Assembly (NCBI GenBank): GCA_032433765.1
Contig: JAVIAB010000101.1
Coordinates: 59,014,092 to 59,078,091, forward strand
Direction of reading: 5' to 3'
Origin: Megaustenia siamemsis
Taxonomy: Eukaryota; Mollusca; Gastropoda; Stylommatophora; Ariophantidae
Length of the DNA stretch: 64,000 bases
Under the pieces are notes generated by a model, which had not been told where the DNA came from, made no database searches, and saw only the letters and a program-made list of their open reading frames with translations. A program made the translations under genes and the position numbers. Shown here in pieces: positions 1 through 11,800 of the stretch; positions within the stretch are counted from its first letter, which is position 1; every line of letters starts with the position of its first letter.

Positions 1-99
1 TCAATACGTGTTATTCTACTTTGAATTTATACCTTTATCGTTTATGTTAGGCTTTTAGTGACGGGACTGATTCTTTAGAGGAATTGCGTCCCCCGGGGC

Positions 100-1290
100 T
101 GACAGTAAAAAATCTACGACCTGCAGGTTGTAACAGGCTTTAGGAAAGAAATAAATCAAGCGGTGATCAAATAGCTACCTTACGTATAATAGTTAAAGGA
201 AGTTTAGAACTTTAGTCCCCACTTTATATTGGATTCATAGATTACGAAAAGGCATTTGATAGTTTAGACAGAGGAATCCTTTAGAGGCTACTGAGTCATT
301 ACAGAATCAACATAAATTGTATTAACCTGATAAGAACAATGTATGAAAGAATGAAATGTAGTATGTTGCATGCACAAAGGGCAGCTTACAGAAGCATTTG
401 AGATAAGAACAGGGGTAAGGCAGGGCTGTCTTCTATCTCCATTTCTCTTTCTACTGGCCACAGATTAGACGTAAGCTTTGCCGACGACGCAGCTTTCCTA
501 TTACATAATCATAAACAGATGCATGATAAAATGAGCATACTTGAGGAAAGATCACAACAGCTGGGAGTGAAAGTAAAAAGAGATTTTTTAGAATTAATGC
601 AGTTGGCAATAACACTTAATGAAGTTTTCAATAACATAATAGCAATTGGAGAAGTATCTCTACCAGATGTGCAATCTTACATATATATGGGCAGTAATAT
701 AGACAAATAGGGAGGAATTGAGAATGATTTTTTAAAAAAAAAGGATATCAAAAGCAAAAGAGGCATTCGCTGCACTGGACAAATGGAAATCTAAAAACAT
801 TAGGTTAAATACAAACATAAAAATCGTCTAATCCAATGTCAGGGCAGGCGTATTATATGTCTGTGGAACATGGAAAACAATGAAAATGACAATCATGAAA
901 ATGCATACCTTCATTAATGGTTGAATGCACAGAATACAATGATGGACATGACTGGAGAAAATCACCAACATCAAATTTATGGAAAAGTACCAGTCAAATG
1001 CCAATGGAAAAAGAGATACAACTAAGACGATGACGCTGAATAAGACACACACTGCCGAAGCCAAAAAAGAGTATCACACAAAATGCCCTTTTCCCTAGGA
1101 AATCGACCCAAGGAAAACGACCAACCGAAAGATAAAAAAATCTTGAAGAAGGCTGATGGAAGCAGAAATGCCGATTATAAGGAAGACACGGAATGATCTA
1201 CCAAAAATGGCAGGAAAAAGAACGGCTCTGGAAAGTTTTTTTTTGTTTTTTTAAATTGAAGACCTATACTCCACAGGGAGTTCCAATGTA
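100..1290 (+). mobile_element. LINE family A remnant (RT to 3' end)
   Basis: Degenerate copy of the LINE seen at 22.2-24.2 kb (+) and 38.2-41.1 kb (-). Nucleotide identity is easy to follow from the RT N-terminal part (about 130) through motif A (bases 225-270 encode FIDYEKAFDSLDR), a damaged motif C (DV.SFADDAAF, about 465-500), the thumb/C-terminal region, and the family's 3' end near 1256-1290 (GAAGACCTATACTCCACAGGGAG). Many stops and indels break the frame. Only short open pieces remain, such as 519-710, which carries the QSYIYMGSNIDK stretch of this family. It is a dead 5'-truncated copy. The clade is probably RTE-like, inferred from the better copy at 38-41 kb. Confidence 0.85.
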
Positions 1291-1383
1291 GAAGATGTGT
1301 AAATCCTGCCCACCGCGTTAATCGCCATTCTCTCCTCCATTTTGTGGAGCTGTGTTGTGTTTTCAGAACTGGATTTTAAATGA

Positions 1384-2011
1384 GAATAGCTTGTTTGTTA
1401 CACCTGATTGGCTCTTGATGAACGTGATTGTTTGTTTGATACATCTGATCGGTTTTTGCTGAACGTGATTGTTTGTTTGATACATCTGATCGGTTTTTGA
1501 TGAACGTGATTGTTTGTTTGATACATCTGATCGGTTTTTGATGAACGTGATTGTTTGTTTGATACATCTGATCGGTTTTTGATGAACGTGATTGTTTGTT
1601 TGATACATCTGATCGGTTTTTGATGAACGTGATTGTTTGTTTGATACATCTGATCGGTTTTTGATGAACGTGATTGTTTGTTTGATACATCTGATCGGTT
1701 TTTGATGAACGTGATTGTTTGTTTGATACATCTGATCGGTTTTTGATGAACGTGATTGTTTGTTTGATACATCTGATCGGTTTTTGATGAACGTGATTGT
1801 TTGTTTGATACATCTGATCGGTTTTTGATGAACGTGATTGTTTGTTTGATACATCTGATCGGTTTTTGATGAACGTGATTGTTTGTTTGATACATCTGAT
1901 CGGTTTTTGATGAACGTGATTGTTTGTTTGATACATCTGATCGGTTTTTGATGAACGTGATTGTTTGTTTGATACATCTGATCGGTTTTTGATGAACGTG
2001 ATTGTTTGTTT
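1384..2011. repeat. 41-bp tandem repeat (satellite)
   Basis: About 14.5 nearly identical copies of a 41-bp unit, starting at GATGAACG (1417) and recurring every 41 bases to 1991. A diverged copy lies at 1384-1416. Because 41 is not a multiple of 3 and the minus strand of the unit has no stop codon, all three minus-strand frames stay open through the array and give 41-residue repeating peptides. I read this as an artefact of the period, not as a gene. The copies are almost uniform, which suggests recent homogenisation. Confidence 0.97.
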
Positions 2012-2124
2012 AGCTGCTCCACACCATTTATATTTGTTTTATATATTATAACAAAATTATGTTGACATCTACGGGTATAGAAACACTTTTCTGTAATTAC
2101 TTAAATATAATTTATTTTATTTAT

Positions 2125-4505
2125 TAATAAATAAAGACTGTGATCTTCTTCTTTCCTTCTCCATTTGCCTCTCGACGCCGAGGACAGATACATTTTGCGG
2201 GCTTTTGCTTTTCTGTTTACTTTTGCTGTTGTTATGTTTCGTAGTGTTTCTATATATTCCTTCAATTTTTTTTTTCTTGGCCGGCACTTCTGGTTGGTCC
2301 TCTCGCAACATTTTTGAAGGCTCGTTGTAATGTGCATTATTCTTTCTGCATTGTCACGTGGTCATTCCATTTGATCTGTTATCTATGTATATATTCTATG
2401 GTGGGGGTTATGCTTAGGTTTTGCTCAGTTTTTAATATCTGATCTTATTTCTCAGTCTGTTTCCTCTCATTCGACTAACACATTTAATATAAATAAAGGA
2501 TATGTTTCTTATTGTTCTTGCACCTAGAATCCATGTCTGGCAAATAGCTCGTTGATATCCTCTGTCTTCCATGGGTTGACTAACTTGCATATTTAGTCCA
2601 TGAATGCAATGAGCAAAATGCCAGGGTAGTACGTACCCTTGTTTTAGTCTTGATCTAACTTCGAAGTGGTATGTGTAGACAACTGCTGTTCTAGGTGTGC
2701 AGCAGCTGTTCAAGTAGATACTTTTAATTATGTTGGTTAGGTTATGTCTCACCCCGAAGGCTGTTAGTATCTTCCATAGTTGGTCTCTACCTACTTGGTC
2801 AAATGTTGTTTCCTGCTTAATGAAAGCAATGTACACTTGTTGATTGTGTTCACTTGTCTTTTCTGTTACCTGTTTTACGATGAAAAGAGCGTCAGTACAT
2901 CCTCTGTTTTTGGAACAACTTTTGAGAATCTTTCAATTGTAGTTCTATTATTGGCCCCAGCCTTTTTCTCTACAATGTTGACCTATAACATGCTCACAGA
3001 GCTGAGAAGCGATATACCTCTATATCAATTGCAGTCTCTTTTGCTGGCTTCATTTTTTCCTTATTGGTAAGTTGATATCATGTTGCATCTTCTGAAGTTT
3101 GTAGTTAATGCCATACTGTATTGAATATTCTATGTGGACATGTCATTCTTGGTTCTCCTGTAGCTGCTTTTATTCTACTGGTGTATTATCTATCCCCGGG
3201 GCTTTAATTCGTGGTTCATATGTGATTACTTCTTCGACATCATCTTTCCTGATGGTAGGTTCTTTTGCCGTGCGTTCTTGCGTGGTTTTTGTTGTGCTAA
3301 TTGTGGTTTGTACTATGATGAACGATTTTAGAAATAGTCTTACCATCTCTGTTGCTTATGTTGGCTTTTTGGTTTTGGCTTTCCATCTTAGTCATTTATG
3401 AGGTCAGTGGGATCGTGATTCTCTCTTCTCGCTCTTGTTGCTTTAACAGCGTTGTGGAACTCTCTTGTGACTGTCTTGAAGTCCCTGCTCGCATTTTATC
3501 CGAATTATGTCCAGGTGCTTAGGTCCTTTGATGAAAATGTTAATTTTTTTCCGGAATCTGGCATATTTTTCATATTCTTATTGATTCTTCTTCTCTTTCC
3601 AATTTTTAAATAGTTTCTTGCATCGTTGCACCATGGGGTGCTCTTGTTCTCGTTTTTGTTCTTATTTTAGTCCAAAAACTGTTGCTGCGATGTTGGTTAT
3701 TGTTTTCTTTAACTCCTGTATTTACTTCGTTATGGAGTTTCTTGAATCGCTTTATTAATTTCAATTCTAGGATTTTTCTTGATTCTTGATTTTTTTCTAT
3801 TGTTTTATTTTTAGTGCCTATTCTTTTTGCTTAATTTGTTTGTTTGCGTATCTTCAACTTATTTCTCACTGTCTGAGTGTAACCATAACCAGTGTATGGT
3901 CCATGTCGTCTGTGATATCAGGGACAACTCTGCTGTCGATTACTCTTTTCTTGATCTGTTTTGTTGTTAGTATAGCATATTGTGGCTTCTACATGTTATG
4001 TCATTTCAGTAGCAACAGGTGTAAAATTGCGATTCTTGTGTTTGAAGAATGTGTTGATGATAAACAAATAATTTTGATGACATAATTCCAGCAGTCTTCT
4101 CCCATTTTTGTTTATTTCAGCTTCTCTTATCGCAAAAAGGTTCCAGGATATCTATGTTGTGGATGCTGCGTCTCCTAAGCCTTCCATTAAATTCTCCCAT
4201 CACTAACATTTTGTCGCTTTTATCAGTCTCGTTGACAATTTTATTTGGTACCTCATCGAATTAACTGTGGTTTTTTAATCGTTGTTACATGGTGCATAAA
4301 TCGGTATGTGGGTTGTTTTTTTCGGAATTTATCTTGTAGTCTGGTTGTGATTATTTTTTATGAGTAGTATTTTATTTCTAGATAATTATTTACGTGTTCT
4401 GGATCAATGATAACGCTCACTAAGTTATTTTTCTTTGTCTGTGTTGTCGATTCCTTAGAATATTTGTTTGCACAGTTAATATGTATTTCCTTTATCTGTT
4501 GTATA
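2125..4505 (-). mobile_element. LINE family G remnant, minus strand (endonuclease to 3' end)
   Basis: Read on the minus strand this is a decayed non-LTR retrotransposon. Around 4120-4220 it keeps an apurinic-type endonuclease (EEP) trace (a GEFNGRL block, equivalent to GDLNAKVG in the 40-kb copy). The reading at 2432-2836 is the RT palm: TFDQVGRDQLW (motif A surroundings), then SRLKQGYVL (degenerate VRQGCVLSP). The C-terminal region ends near 2125-2340. The same 3' segment recurs at 5480-6060 and 31740-32200. The frame is broken throughout. The upstream end abuts an oppositely oriented LINE at about 4506. Confidence 0.75.
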
Positions 4506-5240
4506 TGAAATGTTGGACATTGTAGTGAAAGAAAACACAAATAAAGGACTCAGCCTCAATAGCAAAAAGACAGAGGTAATGGTAAACAACAAAGAAAAAG
4601 ACATCACCTCATTGCAAAATAAAGACAAGTGGAACAATATTAAAACATGTAAATGAATTTAAATATTTGGGAACTTTGTTAACCTCAGACGGAAGATGTA
4701 CAAAAGAGGTGAGATGCAGAATGGCTCAGGCAAAAGCAGCTTTCCAAAAAATAAGGGAAATACTATGCAATCCATTTTTGACAATAGCAACAAGAAGAAG
4801 AGTTCTTAAATGTTACGTAGAGCCAGTCTTAACATACGGAAGCGAGTCATGGACAATAGGACAACAGACAAGAAAATCACTGGAGTCTGTGGAAATGTCG
4901 TTTTACAGAAGAATGTTGAGAGTACCATGGACAGCTAAAAAGAGTAATGAAGATGTTCTGAGGGAGGTCAAAGCAAAAAGAGAGCTAATTTCCAATATTA
5001 GGAAGAAACAATCATTTTTAGGCCATGTAATGAGAATAGAACAACTGGAATATATTGTAACAACTAGAAAAAATTGAGGGACGAAGAGATAGAGGGAAGC
5101 AAAGAGAAAAAAAATAACAGACAGCTTAAGAGAATGGCTTGACAGTAGGTCAACAACAGAAATGATAAATAGCAGTCGAGATCGAAAGTTGTGGATAGAC
5201 ATGATCACCTACGCCAGCAGGCCAGGTACTTGGTGATAAT
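4506..5240 (+). mobile_element. LINE family B 3' fragment
   Basis: RT C-terminal region of the family that is more complete at 43224-44971. Shared blocks in order are KGLSLNSKKTEVMV (about 4533), LGTLLTSDGRCT (4670), VLKCYVEPVLTYGSESWT (4800-4855), SFYRRMLRVPW (4895-4930) and GHVMRIEQLEYI (5020). The end, ATGATCACCTACGCCAGCAGG near 5205, matches the end of the 44.9-kb copy. One open stretch (4667-5077) survives. The copy is strongly 5'-truncated and starts after RT motif C. It lies head to head with the family G remnant. Confidence 0.85.
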
Positions 5241-5479
5241 GTTGTACAATTTATTTGATGCCCTCTAATGCCATATTTTAATTTTCCTCTTTGTCATTTC
5301 TTCTATTATAAGTTCAACTTCTTTATTTTGTACTCCTTATATGTTGATGATTGATACTTTATATTTGAGGTCAATCTTCATTTGTCTATGCTTTCTTTGA
5401 GCATGAAATATTTATCCCACACCAAACTCTTAAAACTGTCGAAAGTTAAGGGTTAACTTAAAAAAAACATACGTTGGGG

Positions 5480-6060
5480 TTATCCAGGAGGTGTTCTTCC
5501 TCTTAATATTATTCTTTCCTTCCTCATTTACTTTTCAGCGTCCAGGGGAGTTATACTTTCCGGTCTTATGCTCTTCCGTTTGCTTCTGCTGTTATGTTTC
5601 CTAGTGCTTCTAACATTCCATCGATCCATTTTTTCGTGGTCAGCCCTCTCGTCTGGTGTTCTCGCAGCGTTTATTGAGAGCTCGTTGTGTTGTGTTTTGA
5701 TCACTCTGCCTTGTCACGTGGCAAAACCATTTAATCTGTTGTTTCTTTATATATTATATAGCGGGGACTATTCCTAGCTTTTTTTTAAAAATCAGTTCTT
5801 CATTTCTTATCTTGTCTCTCGGGTTGTTTCCTGTTATTCATCCAACACATTTAATCTCAGTAGAGATTATGTTTCTTATTGTTCTTGCATCTACGGTCCA
5901 AGATTGGCATTGATAGCACAACGTTGGGATGAAGATTGTATTTTACATTGTCCGTTTTGCCACTAGAGTTATTTCCTTTTTGGACATTATAGATGATAAC
6001 CCTTCAATGATTTGACAAGCTTTGTTGCATTCTTTGTACATGTATGTAATTAATTTCCGA
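5480..6060 (-). mobile_element. LINE family G 3' fragment, minus strand
   Basis: Nucleotide similarity to 2130-2560 and to 31740-32200, all minus strand. Shared tracts include the cttttcagcgtc region, the tcGTCTGGTGTTCtcgc region, and tgtcACGTGGcaaaaccatttaatctgttg. Extension to about 6060 (the GCAcaacGTTGGGATGAAGATT tract) matches 32130-32180. The fragment is the C-terminal, non-catalytic part of the RT ORF plus the 3' end, without an open frame. It is a dead truncated copy. Confidence 0.7.
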
Positions 6061-6833
6061 TTTATACATTTTGCTCCCTAGTGCTGTGTTTGTTCGTGCA
6101 CGTGCAGGAGGTTTTTCAGTTGACCGCTCACTTTCTTCAAATAACAATTGTCAAGCAAACACGGCAACATATTTATGTGGAGATTGTCACGTGACAGTCG
6201 GATTTTCTGCATCTTTCGAAGAACACTACAACAGAACGTAACACAGCTTTGATATATATTCGTTTCATATTTTTTCTTCACGTTGACCCAATGAGACAGT
6301 TGTCAAAATTCTTACCTCATTTATAATTCTGATAATCTGAAGAAATAAATAAACTCATACCGTTTATATATAAGGAGACAACTATTCATCAACATAGTAA
6401 CATCAATCGATGCATTGAGAACAAATAGTAAAATTCATTTACCTTGTCACCGACAAGCGCTGTGGAATATCTTAACAGCCAATAGCCAACAGTAGCTATT
6501 TGATTTCACCTTTCTATCATAGCAAGAAATAATCAGACGGATCTACAAATATCAAACAAAAGCGACTTTATAACTAAGAGGCCACTAAGATACTCAATGA
6601 AAATATAATTTCAAACACATTTTTTTCTACGTAATTGTAGTTTGTTCTAAGAAACCCAGACGATTTTCCAGCAAAGATAGTTGTGGAAGAGCTCAACCAG
6701 CGAGACTACCAAATAATGTGGACCAATAGTTAATGTAAGATACTAAATAAAATAACAAATTTGCAAAGGGAGGCTATATTAATGAAGAACATAAGTATTC
6801 ACACAAACTAAAAAGTGGAAGCAAACTGAGTTA

Positions 6834-6837
<4 letters not shown>
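6061..6837. other. AT-rich stretch, nothing recognised
   Basis: No open frame with recognisable protein features and no repeat that I can match elsewhere in the window. One short minus-strand reading (6078-6281) shows no family resemblance. Confidence 0.5.

Positions 6838-6909
<72 letters not shown>
6838..6909. repeat. (TA)n microsatellite
   Basis: About 36 uninterrupted TA dinucleotides. It directly follows (on the minus strand) the 3' end of the LINE tail at 6935-7320, so it may have grown from that element's short tandem 3' tail. Confidence 0.98.
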
Positions 6910-6911
<2 letters not shown>

Positions 6912-6934
6912 ATATATCATTATATTTATGTAAT

Positions 6935-7320
6935 ATGTAAATGTGTGGCCCTTTTCGTCTTGTCAGACGGTCTGGTGGAGGCTATTGTGTATGTTTTTGA
7001 GGTATTGTTTTTGCCGAACAGCTTCTCTCGTGGCTAATTCTACCAATGTTTGACAAACACACGCGGTCACATAATGAACAGGTCAGGCTCACTGGTCCTC
7101 CGGGTTTACCATCCTTTTTCTTCAGTCTTTTCTCTTCTAAGTTTTGTCTTAGCACATTCTCAAAAGTTGTTATACCGTTCCTTATACATGCTCTCCATGA
7201 TGTGCGATCGCTTGCCAGATGTTGCCAGTCGTTCTCACAGATGGAGAAGTTTTTCAGAGATGATTTGCAGATATCTGTATATCGTAGTTTAGGTCTGCAG
7301 ATTTGTCTTTTCCCGTGTGT
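6935..7320 (-). mobile_element. LINE C-terminal tail with zinc knuckle, minus strand
   Basis: The minus-strand reading encodes the end of an RT protein: ASDRTSWRACIRNGI followed by a basic linker and a CSLCDRVCLSNIGRISHERSC block, that is C-x2-C-x12-H-x3-C, a putative nucleic-acid-binding zinc knuckle. A plus-strand relative at 9240-9590 has the same spacing. The 3' UTR, read on minus, contains a short hairpin (stem CGTCT/AGACG, 6956-6969) that is also present at 9554-9567. The SDR.xW block is shared with the tail of the 55.8-62.3 kb LINE (SDRNLWKH), so it is a relative of family F. It is 5'-truncated. Confidence 0.75.
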
Positions 7321-7330
7321 ATATATACAC

Positions 7331-7391
<61 letters not shown>

Positions 7392-7402
7392 TGTGTGTGT
7401 AT
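7318..7402. repeat. Compound (TA)n/(GT)n microsatellite
   Basis: An alternating TA run passes into roughly 25 GT dinucleotides (7352-7402). It sits at the 5' (minus-strand) truncation point of the LINE tail. Confidence 0.97.
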
Positions 7403-7424
7403 GTGGTTATAAAAGTCACAAAAG

Positions 7425-7640
7425 TCCTAAGGCGGCCTCATGACAAAAATGACCTGGGTTCAAACCCCAATAAGAGCGGTGATTAATGATGTTTTTTTAT
7501 GTCACTATACGCGGCTGATCTCTTGGGTAGTGAGATCCAATGTTTAGCCCTCTCGCATGACCCTCGTTTTAATTAACAAAGCCAGAGCGTGTGCACTCCC
7601 GCACGTTAAAGTACGTTTAGCAGCTAAAATAGAAAAGAGT
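7425..7640 (+). repeat. Possible degenerate tRNA-derived SINE
   Basis: A good B-box-like tract, TGGGTTCAAACCCC, lies at about 7456-7469. A weak A-box candidate (CTAAGGCGGCCTCATG) precedes it by about 30 bases. Neither a TSD nor a second copy was found in the window, so this could be chance. Confidence 0.3.
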
Positions 7641-7649
7641 AGAATAAAC

Positions 7650-7818
7650 CTGACAGCTGCCTGGGCAAAAACCACTCCCACAGGAAACCTCTAATCGAGC
7701 TACGTATTTTGCGAAAGTTGACCTGAATTCTCCACGGATTTTGGACATTCTTGAAGGGGTAATCGAAGCATTTATGGATTTATTCGGTGTACGGTGATGA
7801 TGCTCTCAGCAACAACAA

Positions 7819-7864
<46 letters not shown>

Positions 7865-8560
7865 CATTACTACTTCGGTTGATTTGTTCACGTGTGTCTT
7901 GCCAGGAGCACACAACACACTTAATTATATAATAGGAACTATTTATACAGAGCATAACGGCCGCAGGCAGTCTGATCATCAGAAGAGGACAGCAAATGTT
8001 TCCGCTCTTTAGCTTCTTGAAACTCAAAGGGATGTGGGCCCGCTTGGGTCTTGACCAGCTGCTGCATTGAGCTTACAATATACTCGGCATAAAATAACTA
8101 CACCTATTCTACAAACACTTCTGGTCGAAGCTTCTATCTCTGCTGGAACGTATACTACTTGTCTTAGCTTTAACCCATCACACTGATGTCTTTTTCGTGG
8201 TTGTCAGCAGTTTAAATGTGTATGTATTTGGAACTTCCGTTTATATACACTCGCGTAAACATTGCTTCTTCTCATTGTGTAACTCGAATCCATAAAGTGG
8301 GTCGATAACTTATATTATGTGTTAACGCTAAAAATTTCGTTCCTTTGGAATGTCGGTATAGCAAACGCCGAGTTTGGCTCCATCACGGTCTATGATGTGA
8401 TATCTAATCGCTTATCGTCCACGCCTCATACATTCAAGTATTATACTGTCTCTGTGCTGTTAACACGTGGAGTCAGGAGTGGTTGATTTGAAAATTAGTC
8501 GCCTAATCGTCTGAACATCAGACTAGTCTGGGATATTTTATATGTCTGGGTTTCTTCAGA
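7650..8560. other. Unannotated stretch with a (TA)n run at 7821-7862
   Basis: Apart from the TA microsatellite at 7821-7862, I recognise nothing. Short readings through the TA run give Ile-Tyr repeats and are not genes. Confidence 0.5.
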
Positions 8561-8574
8561 GTCACCATAATGCT

Positions 8575-8945
8575 CTTTTGGCTGACTCAGCAATAACATT
8601 CATTGCTTTTGTGCACATTCTCCCATTAATTTCAGGCCTCTTCAATAGGCCGTAGAGTGATGGGATCGTGAGTCCTCAGGCACTAGTTTCCACAACGTAC
8701 ACTCTGACCTGGAACACTTGCTGTCTCAGCTCGCTGACCTTGTATTTGGTTAGTTTAAATATATGATGTTCCTCAATCGGGAATTCGAATCGCATTGTGA
8801 ACTCTTTTAAGATGACATGTGTCATTGCTGATGTGTAAAGCTCAATGTCCTGCCGCAGTTTTGGGTACTTCCCTCGTCCTAGAAGGTCTACTGCCATCTC
8901 CAGGCATTCGCGATGTCCAGGATCGTTGAATCGTTATAGTTATTT
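8575..8945 (-). mobile_element. Remnant of LINE with restriction-like endonuclease type C-terminus
   Basis: The minus-strand reading 8676-8897 continues past a stop toward 8575. It contains the ordered blocks MAVDL, LRQDIELYT, VILKEFTMRFEFPIEEH, KLTKYKVSELR, then VRVYVVETSARG and, further on, a MNVIAESAKRALW block. From knowledge of R2/NeSL-type elements, this order resembles the PD..E restriction-like endonuclease region and the segment after it (RPDIVL / ELTVPWEE / KY..L / VEVGxRGF / LAExAExA). The D of QDIEL and the E of LKEFT would be the catalytic positions. No RT is visible nearby, so it is a short fragment. The family assignment is from memory of the pattern. Confidence 0.5.
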
Positions 8946-9239
8946 TGCTTTGGGGGTGCGGACTGCCCAACTCTCGAGAAAAAGGTGTTCGTTGTGGCTG
9001 GTCGAACTTTAGTGGGGGAGAATTGATAATAACATAGAAAAAAATTATATGGTAAAAGCTTTAACTGGTTATTGTTATTGTTATTGGTTATGGAAGGCCT
9101 CGGTATCACAGCAAACGAATTAAAATCCATGTTAAAGTATCTTTGCATAGTACGGAATGATGATATTCGACAGAAGTTGGTAACGTTATATATTTGTATA
9201 TTAAGCGTGTACAGTGCATCTACTATTTTATTGTGGTGG

Positions 9240-9590
9240 TATATATCATTGAGGGAGTTTTTCTATAAGTGAAAGGAACTGGGAAAACGTGGCTGCGGAT
9301 CGTAGCACATGGAGAGCAAACATACAAAAATGGCACAGCATCTTTCGAGACAATGCTGATGTCAAATTCAGAAGACAAAAGACGCAAGAGAAAAGGCCGG
9401 GTACCGCGGGTACACCTTGTTTGTTCTGTGGATGGATCTGTCTGTCCAGGATTGGCAAATTCAGCCACGAGAAAAGATGTTCAGTAAAGCAGAACCCAGT
9501 ATGAGACACTAATGCTTTACCAAACTACTGACTTATAATTGCTTGCTACCAACCGTCTGTCAAGACGCCAAAGGCCATACATACATTTTA
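9240..9590 (+). mobile_element. LINE C-terminal tail with zinc knuckle, plus strand
   Basis: Plus-strand counterpart of the fragment at 6935-7320. AADRSTWRANIQKW is followed by CLFCGWICLSRIGKFSHEKRC (C-x2-C-x12-H-x3-C) and a stop near 9502. The 3' UTR has the shared hairpin CGTCTgtcaAGACG (9554-9567) and an AAAGGCCATACAT tract like the other copy. It is strongly 5'-truncated. Two overlapping readings compete here, and the zinc-knuckle frame (9289-9504) is the real one. Confidence 0.75.
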
Positions 9591-9599
9591 GTAAAATGT

Positions 9600-10389
9600 G
9601 GTAGTCATCCTACGTTTATGCTTCTTTCATATATATATAATATCTCTTATCCTGTCTATCTATCCATTGTCCTTTCGAGCTGAAGACGGCTCATATAGCA
9701 GAACCACAAACTCAAAAACAGAAAACTTGCGTGACAAAATGGCACATATTGCAAAGATCACTGTTTCCAAAATCTATGGTTATGTTTCCATAACAATACT
9801 TTTTACAATGACAGCTTGTCAAGCCATCGATCAACCTCCTTAGTCGCCTCTTACGACATGCTTGGAAGGACACAGTGTCACGATTCTTTACTTCCCAGAT
9901 AATGAGGCCCCGGTAACACACGGGTATCCTGTCCTAGAGGTATATTATATGGTATCATATTAGGTAAATCAGACCGTAATCAATACCTTGTATCAGTGCC
10001 GTCACCTCTCTTTCACTTTACATTATGACAGCCAGATCTCATCTCTTATCAATTTTCTGTTATATCTACACACTCGCTCCCCTGGCACAGCGTCCAGTAC
10101 TGGCCTGCTAACGTGGATATTACTGACTTACCTCGCAATAGAAATAAAGTGATCCCTTTAAAAATGAGGATTTAACTTCCCTTCTGCAAATGTGTAATTG
10201 ATAAACTGATTTTAAATCATCCAATGACCATTAGAAACGTTAATAAATGATCGTAACACATGATAATTTGATATAATCCTCATTCACACATTTGCGTATC
10301 TAGTTCACTTACGTCATCAGCGCTTGTATCTTCGATCCTCTACAAATACATCAAAATATACTCTAAATCAAGCCATCTTTAAATACAAG
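9600..10389. other. Unannotated stretch
   Basis: No recognisable coding or repeat signal. The reading at 9598-9843 has no identifiable domain. Confidence 0.45.
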
Positions 10390-10737
10390 TACCTATATGA
10401 GGGGCCTTGGTAGCCTAGTTGGGAAAACCACCCGACTGGACTACCGACGTTCGGACAACCCGTGTTCGATTCCCGCTGGGAGCAGTGTGAATTGTACTCG
10501 TGGTTGGAAAAAAAAAAAAAATACCCCCACGGTCGACCCAGCCTTTGGCAGAAATGGGTACCAGGGTATTATCCTGGGAAGGTGAGGAATGTCGCTTCGC
10601 ATCTGAGTTTCGATGCTTGAGGCTACACTATACAGAAATATCCGAACATTTCTGGATAGGCGGCCGAGCACATATGGGTGTAAACTCGCGTGCCAAGACG
10701 CCGGTTCAAGTCTCGTACTTTACCTTTACCTATATGA
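10390..10737 (+). mobile_element. tRNA-derived SINE with 11-bp target-site duplication
   Basis: The element body is 10401-10726. The direct repeat TACCTATATGA lies at 10390-10400 and 10727-10737, the expected TSD. The head is tRNA-like: A box around TAGCCTAGTTGG (10411-10422) and B box TGTTCGATTCCC (10463-10474), about 50 bases apart. An A-run and a core follow, containing cGACCCAGCc and AAATGGGTACC (about 10535-10562). Part of this core also occurs in the SINE at 48.3 kb. The tail is a short TTTACC tandem. SINEs are non-coding and need a partner LINE for mobility. Overlapping open readings through it are not genes. Confidence 0.88.
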
Positions 10738-11800
10738 ATTATTATCATCAACTGAAATTATTATTTGCTAAACAATACGTCAATGATCGTATTTTCTATT
10801 CTAATCGCGATCAATGTACAATTGACCAGACATATCCAGTTTCATTCTATCCCTCGTTTTATTTCTTTATTTAGCAGTTGGTGATTCCTTATTGTTTCCG
10901 TTTTCATATTCTGATTTACTTTTTTGTTTTGTTGATTTAACAAACGATACATTTCTTGAATATAACATAGTACCTATGTGAGCGAATGTGTTAGTGTTAT
11001 ATTCAATTCTTACACTATCATGTTTTAGTAGAATCTATTATTAGTAATTTTAAAATAATATATCGGTAATTCTGTTCTATGGAAACATGACAGTTTTAAA
11101 TTGAGAAATAAACACAAAAGTCACTTTTCTTTTTTTCTTCATTCAAGAAACTAGAGAATAGTTTATCGTGTTTACTGCCTTTTCTTATTGTCATAAAAGG
11201 TGTACCTTTCAGACACTTCACAACTACTGTTGCCCGTGCATGTTAATATGTTTTCCGTCATCCACTTTGATCGATCGTCAATTTGTTTAAATGATATCGG
11301 CTTCAAACAAATCAGATTTCTTGTTAAATAAAGAATATATCATATTTGTCAAACATGCACTTTGGCTACTGTCTGTACAGGATAGTGCAGACTATTAGCA
11401 TAGAACGGTATGAAAGAATCATCTGAAACTCTTTTGTTCTTGAAATCAAAATGACATCTGTTATTATAAATGATGAAACAATCAGGTCATATACGAGCTC
11501 TTTACTGCTGTGCAGTAACGTGAACTGAAAGGGTTTTGTCTTTTGTTCATCAAGGAGGCTAACACGAGTTGAGTACACGGTGGGGGGAGCAGTGACGTCA
11601 ATGGAAGCAGTGCTAAGACACAATTAAACAAATTAATAACAAATGTTAGTTTCTCTCATTCTAATCTTGCTGGCAAACACATACACACATACGGGCACAC
11701 TCATAAACAAATTAGTGGGATGGAGATAGAAGAGTGAAAGTTGTTGGTTGTTGGATGTGTACTTCCCTGCTCCACACGGCAAAACAATATCGATTGAATG
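10738..11800. other. AT-rich unannotated stretch
   Basis: No domain, repeat or RNA gene recognised. The short minus reading 11366-11623 resembles nothing I know. Confidence 0.45.

Noticed and set aside
1363..2022. Three overlapping minus-strand open readings of up to 219 codons
   Set aside because: They come from the 41-bp satellite: no stop in any frame of the unit, so all frames stay open. The peptides only repeat with a 41-residue period.
10397..10874. Readings across the 10.4-kb SINE
   Set aside because: They lie on a non-coding tRNA-derived element with its own TSD.
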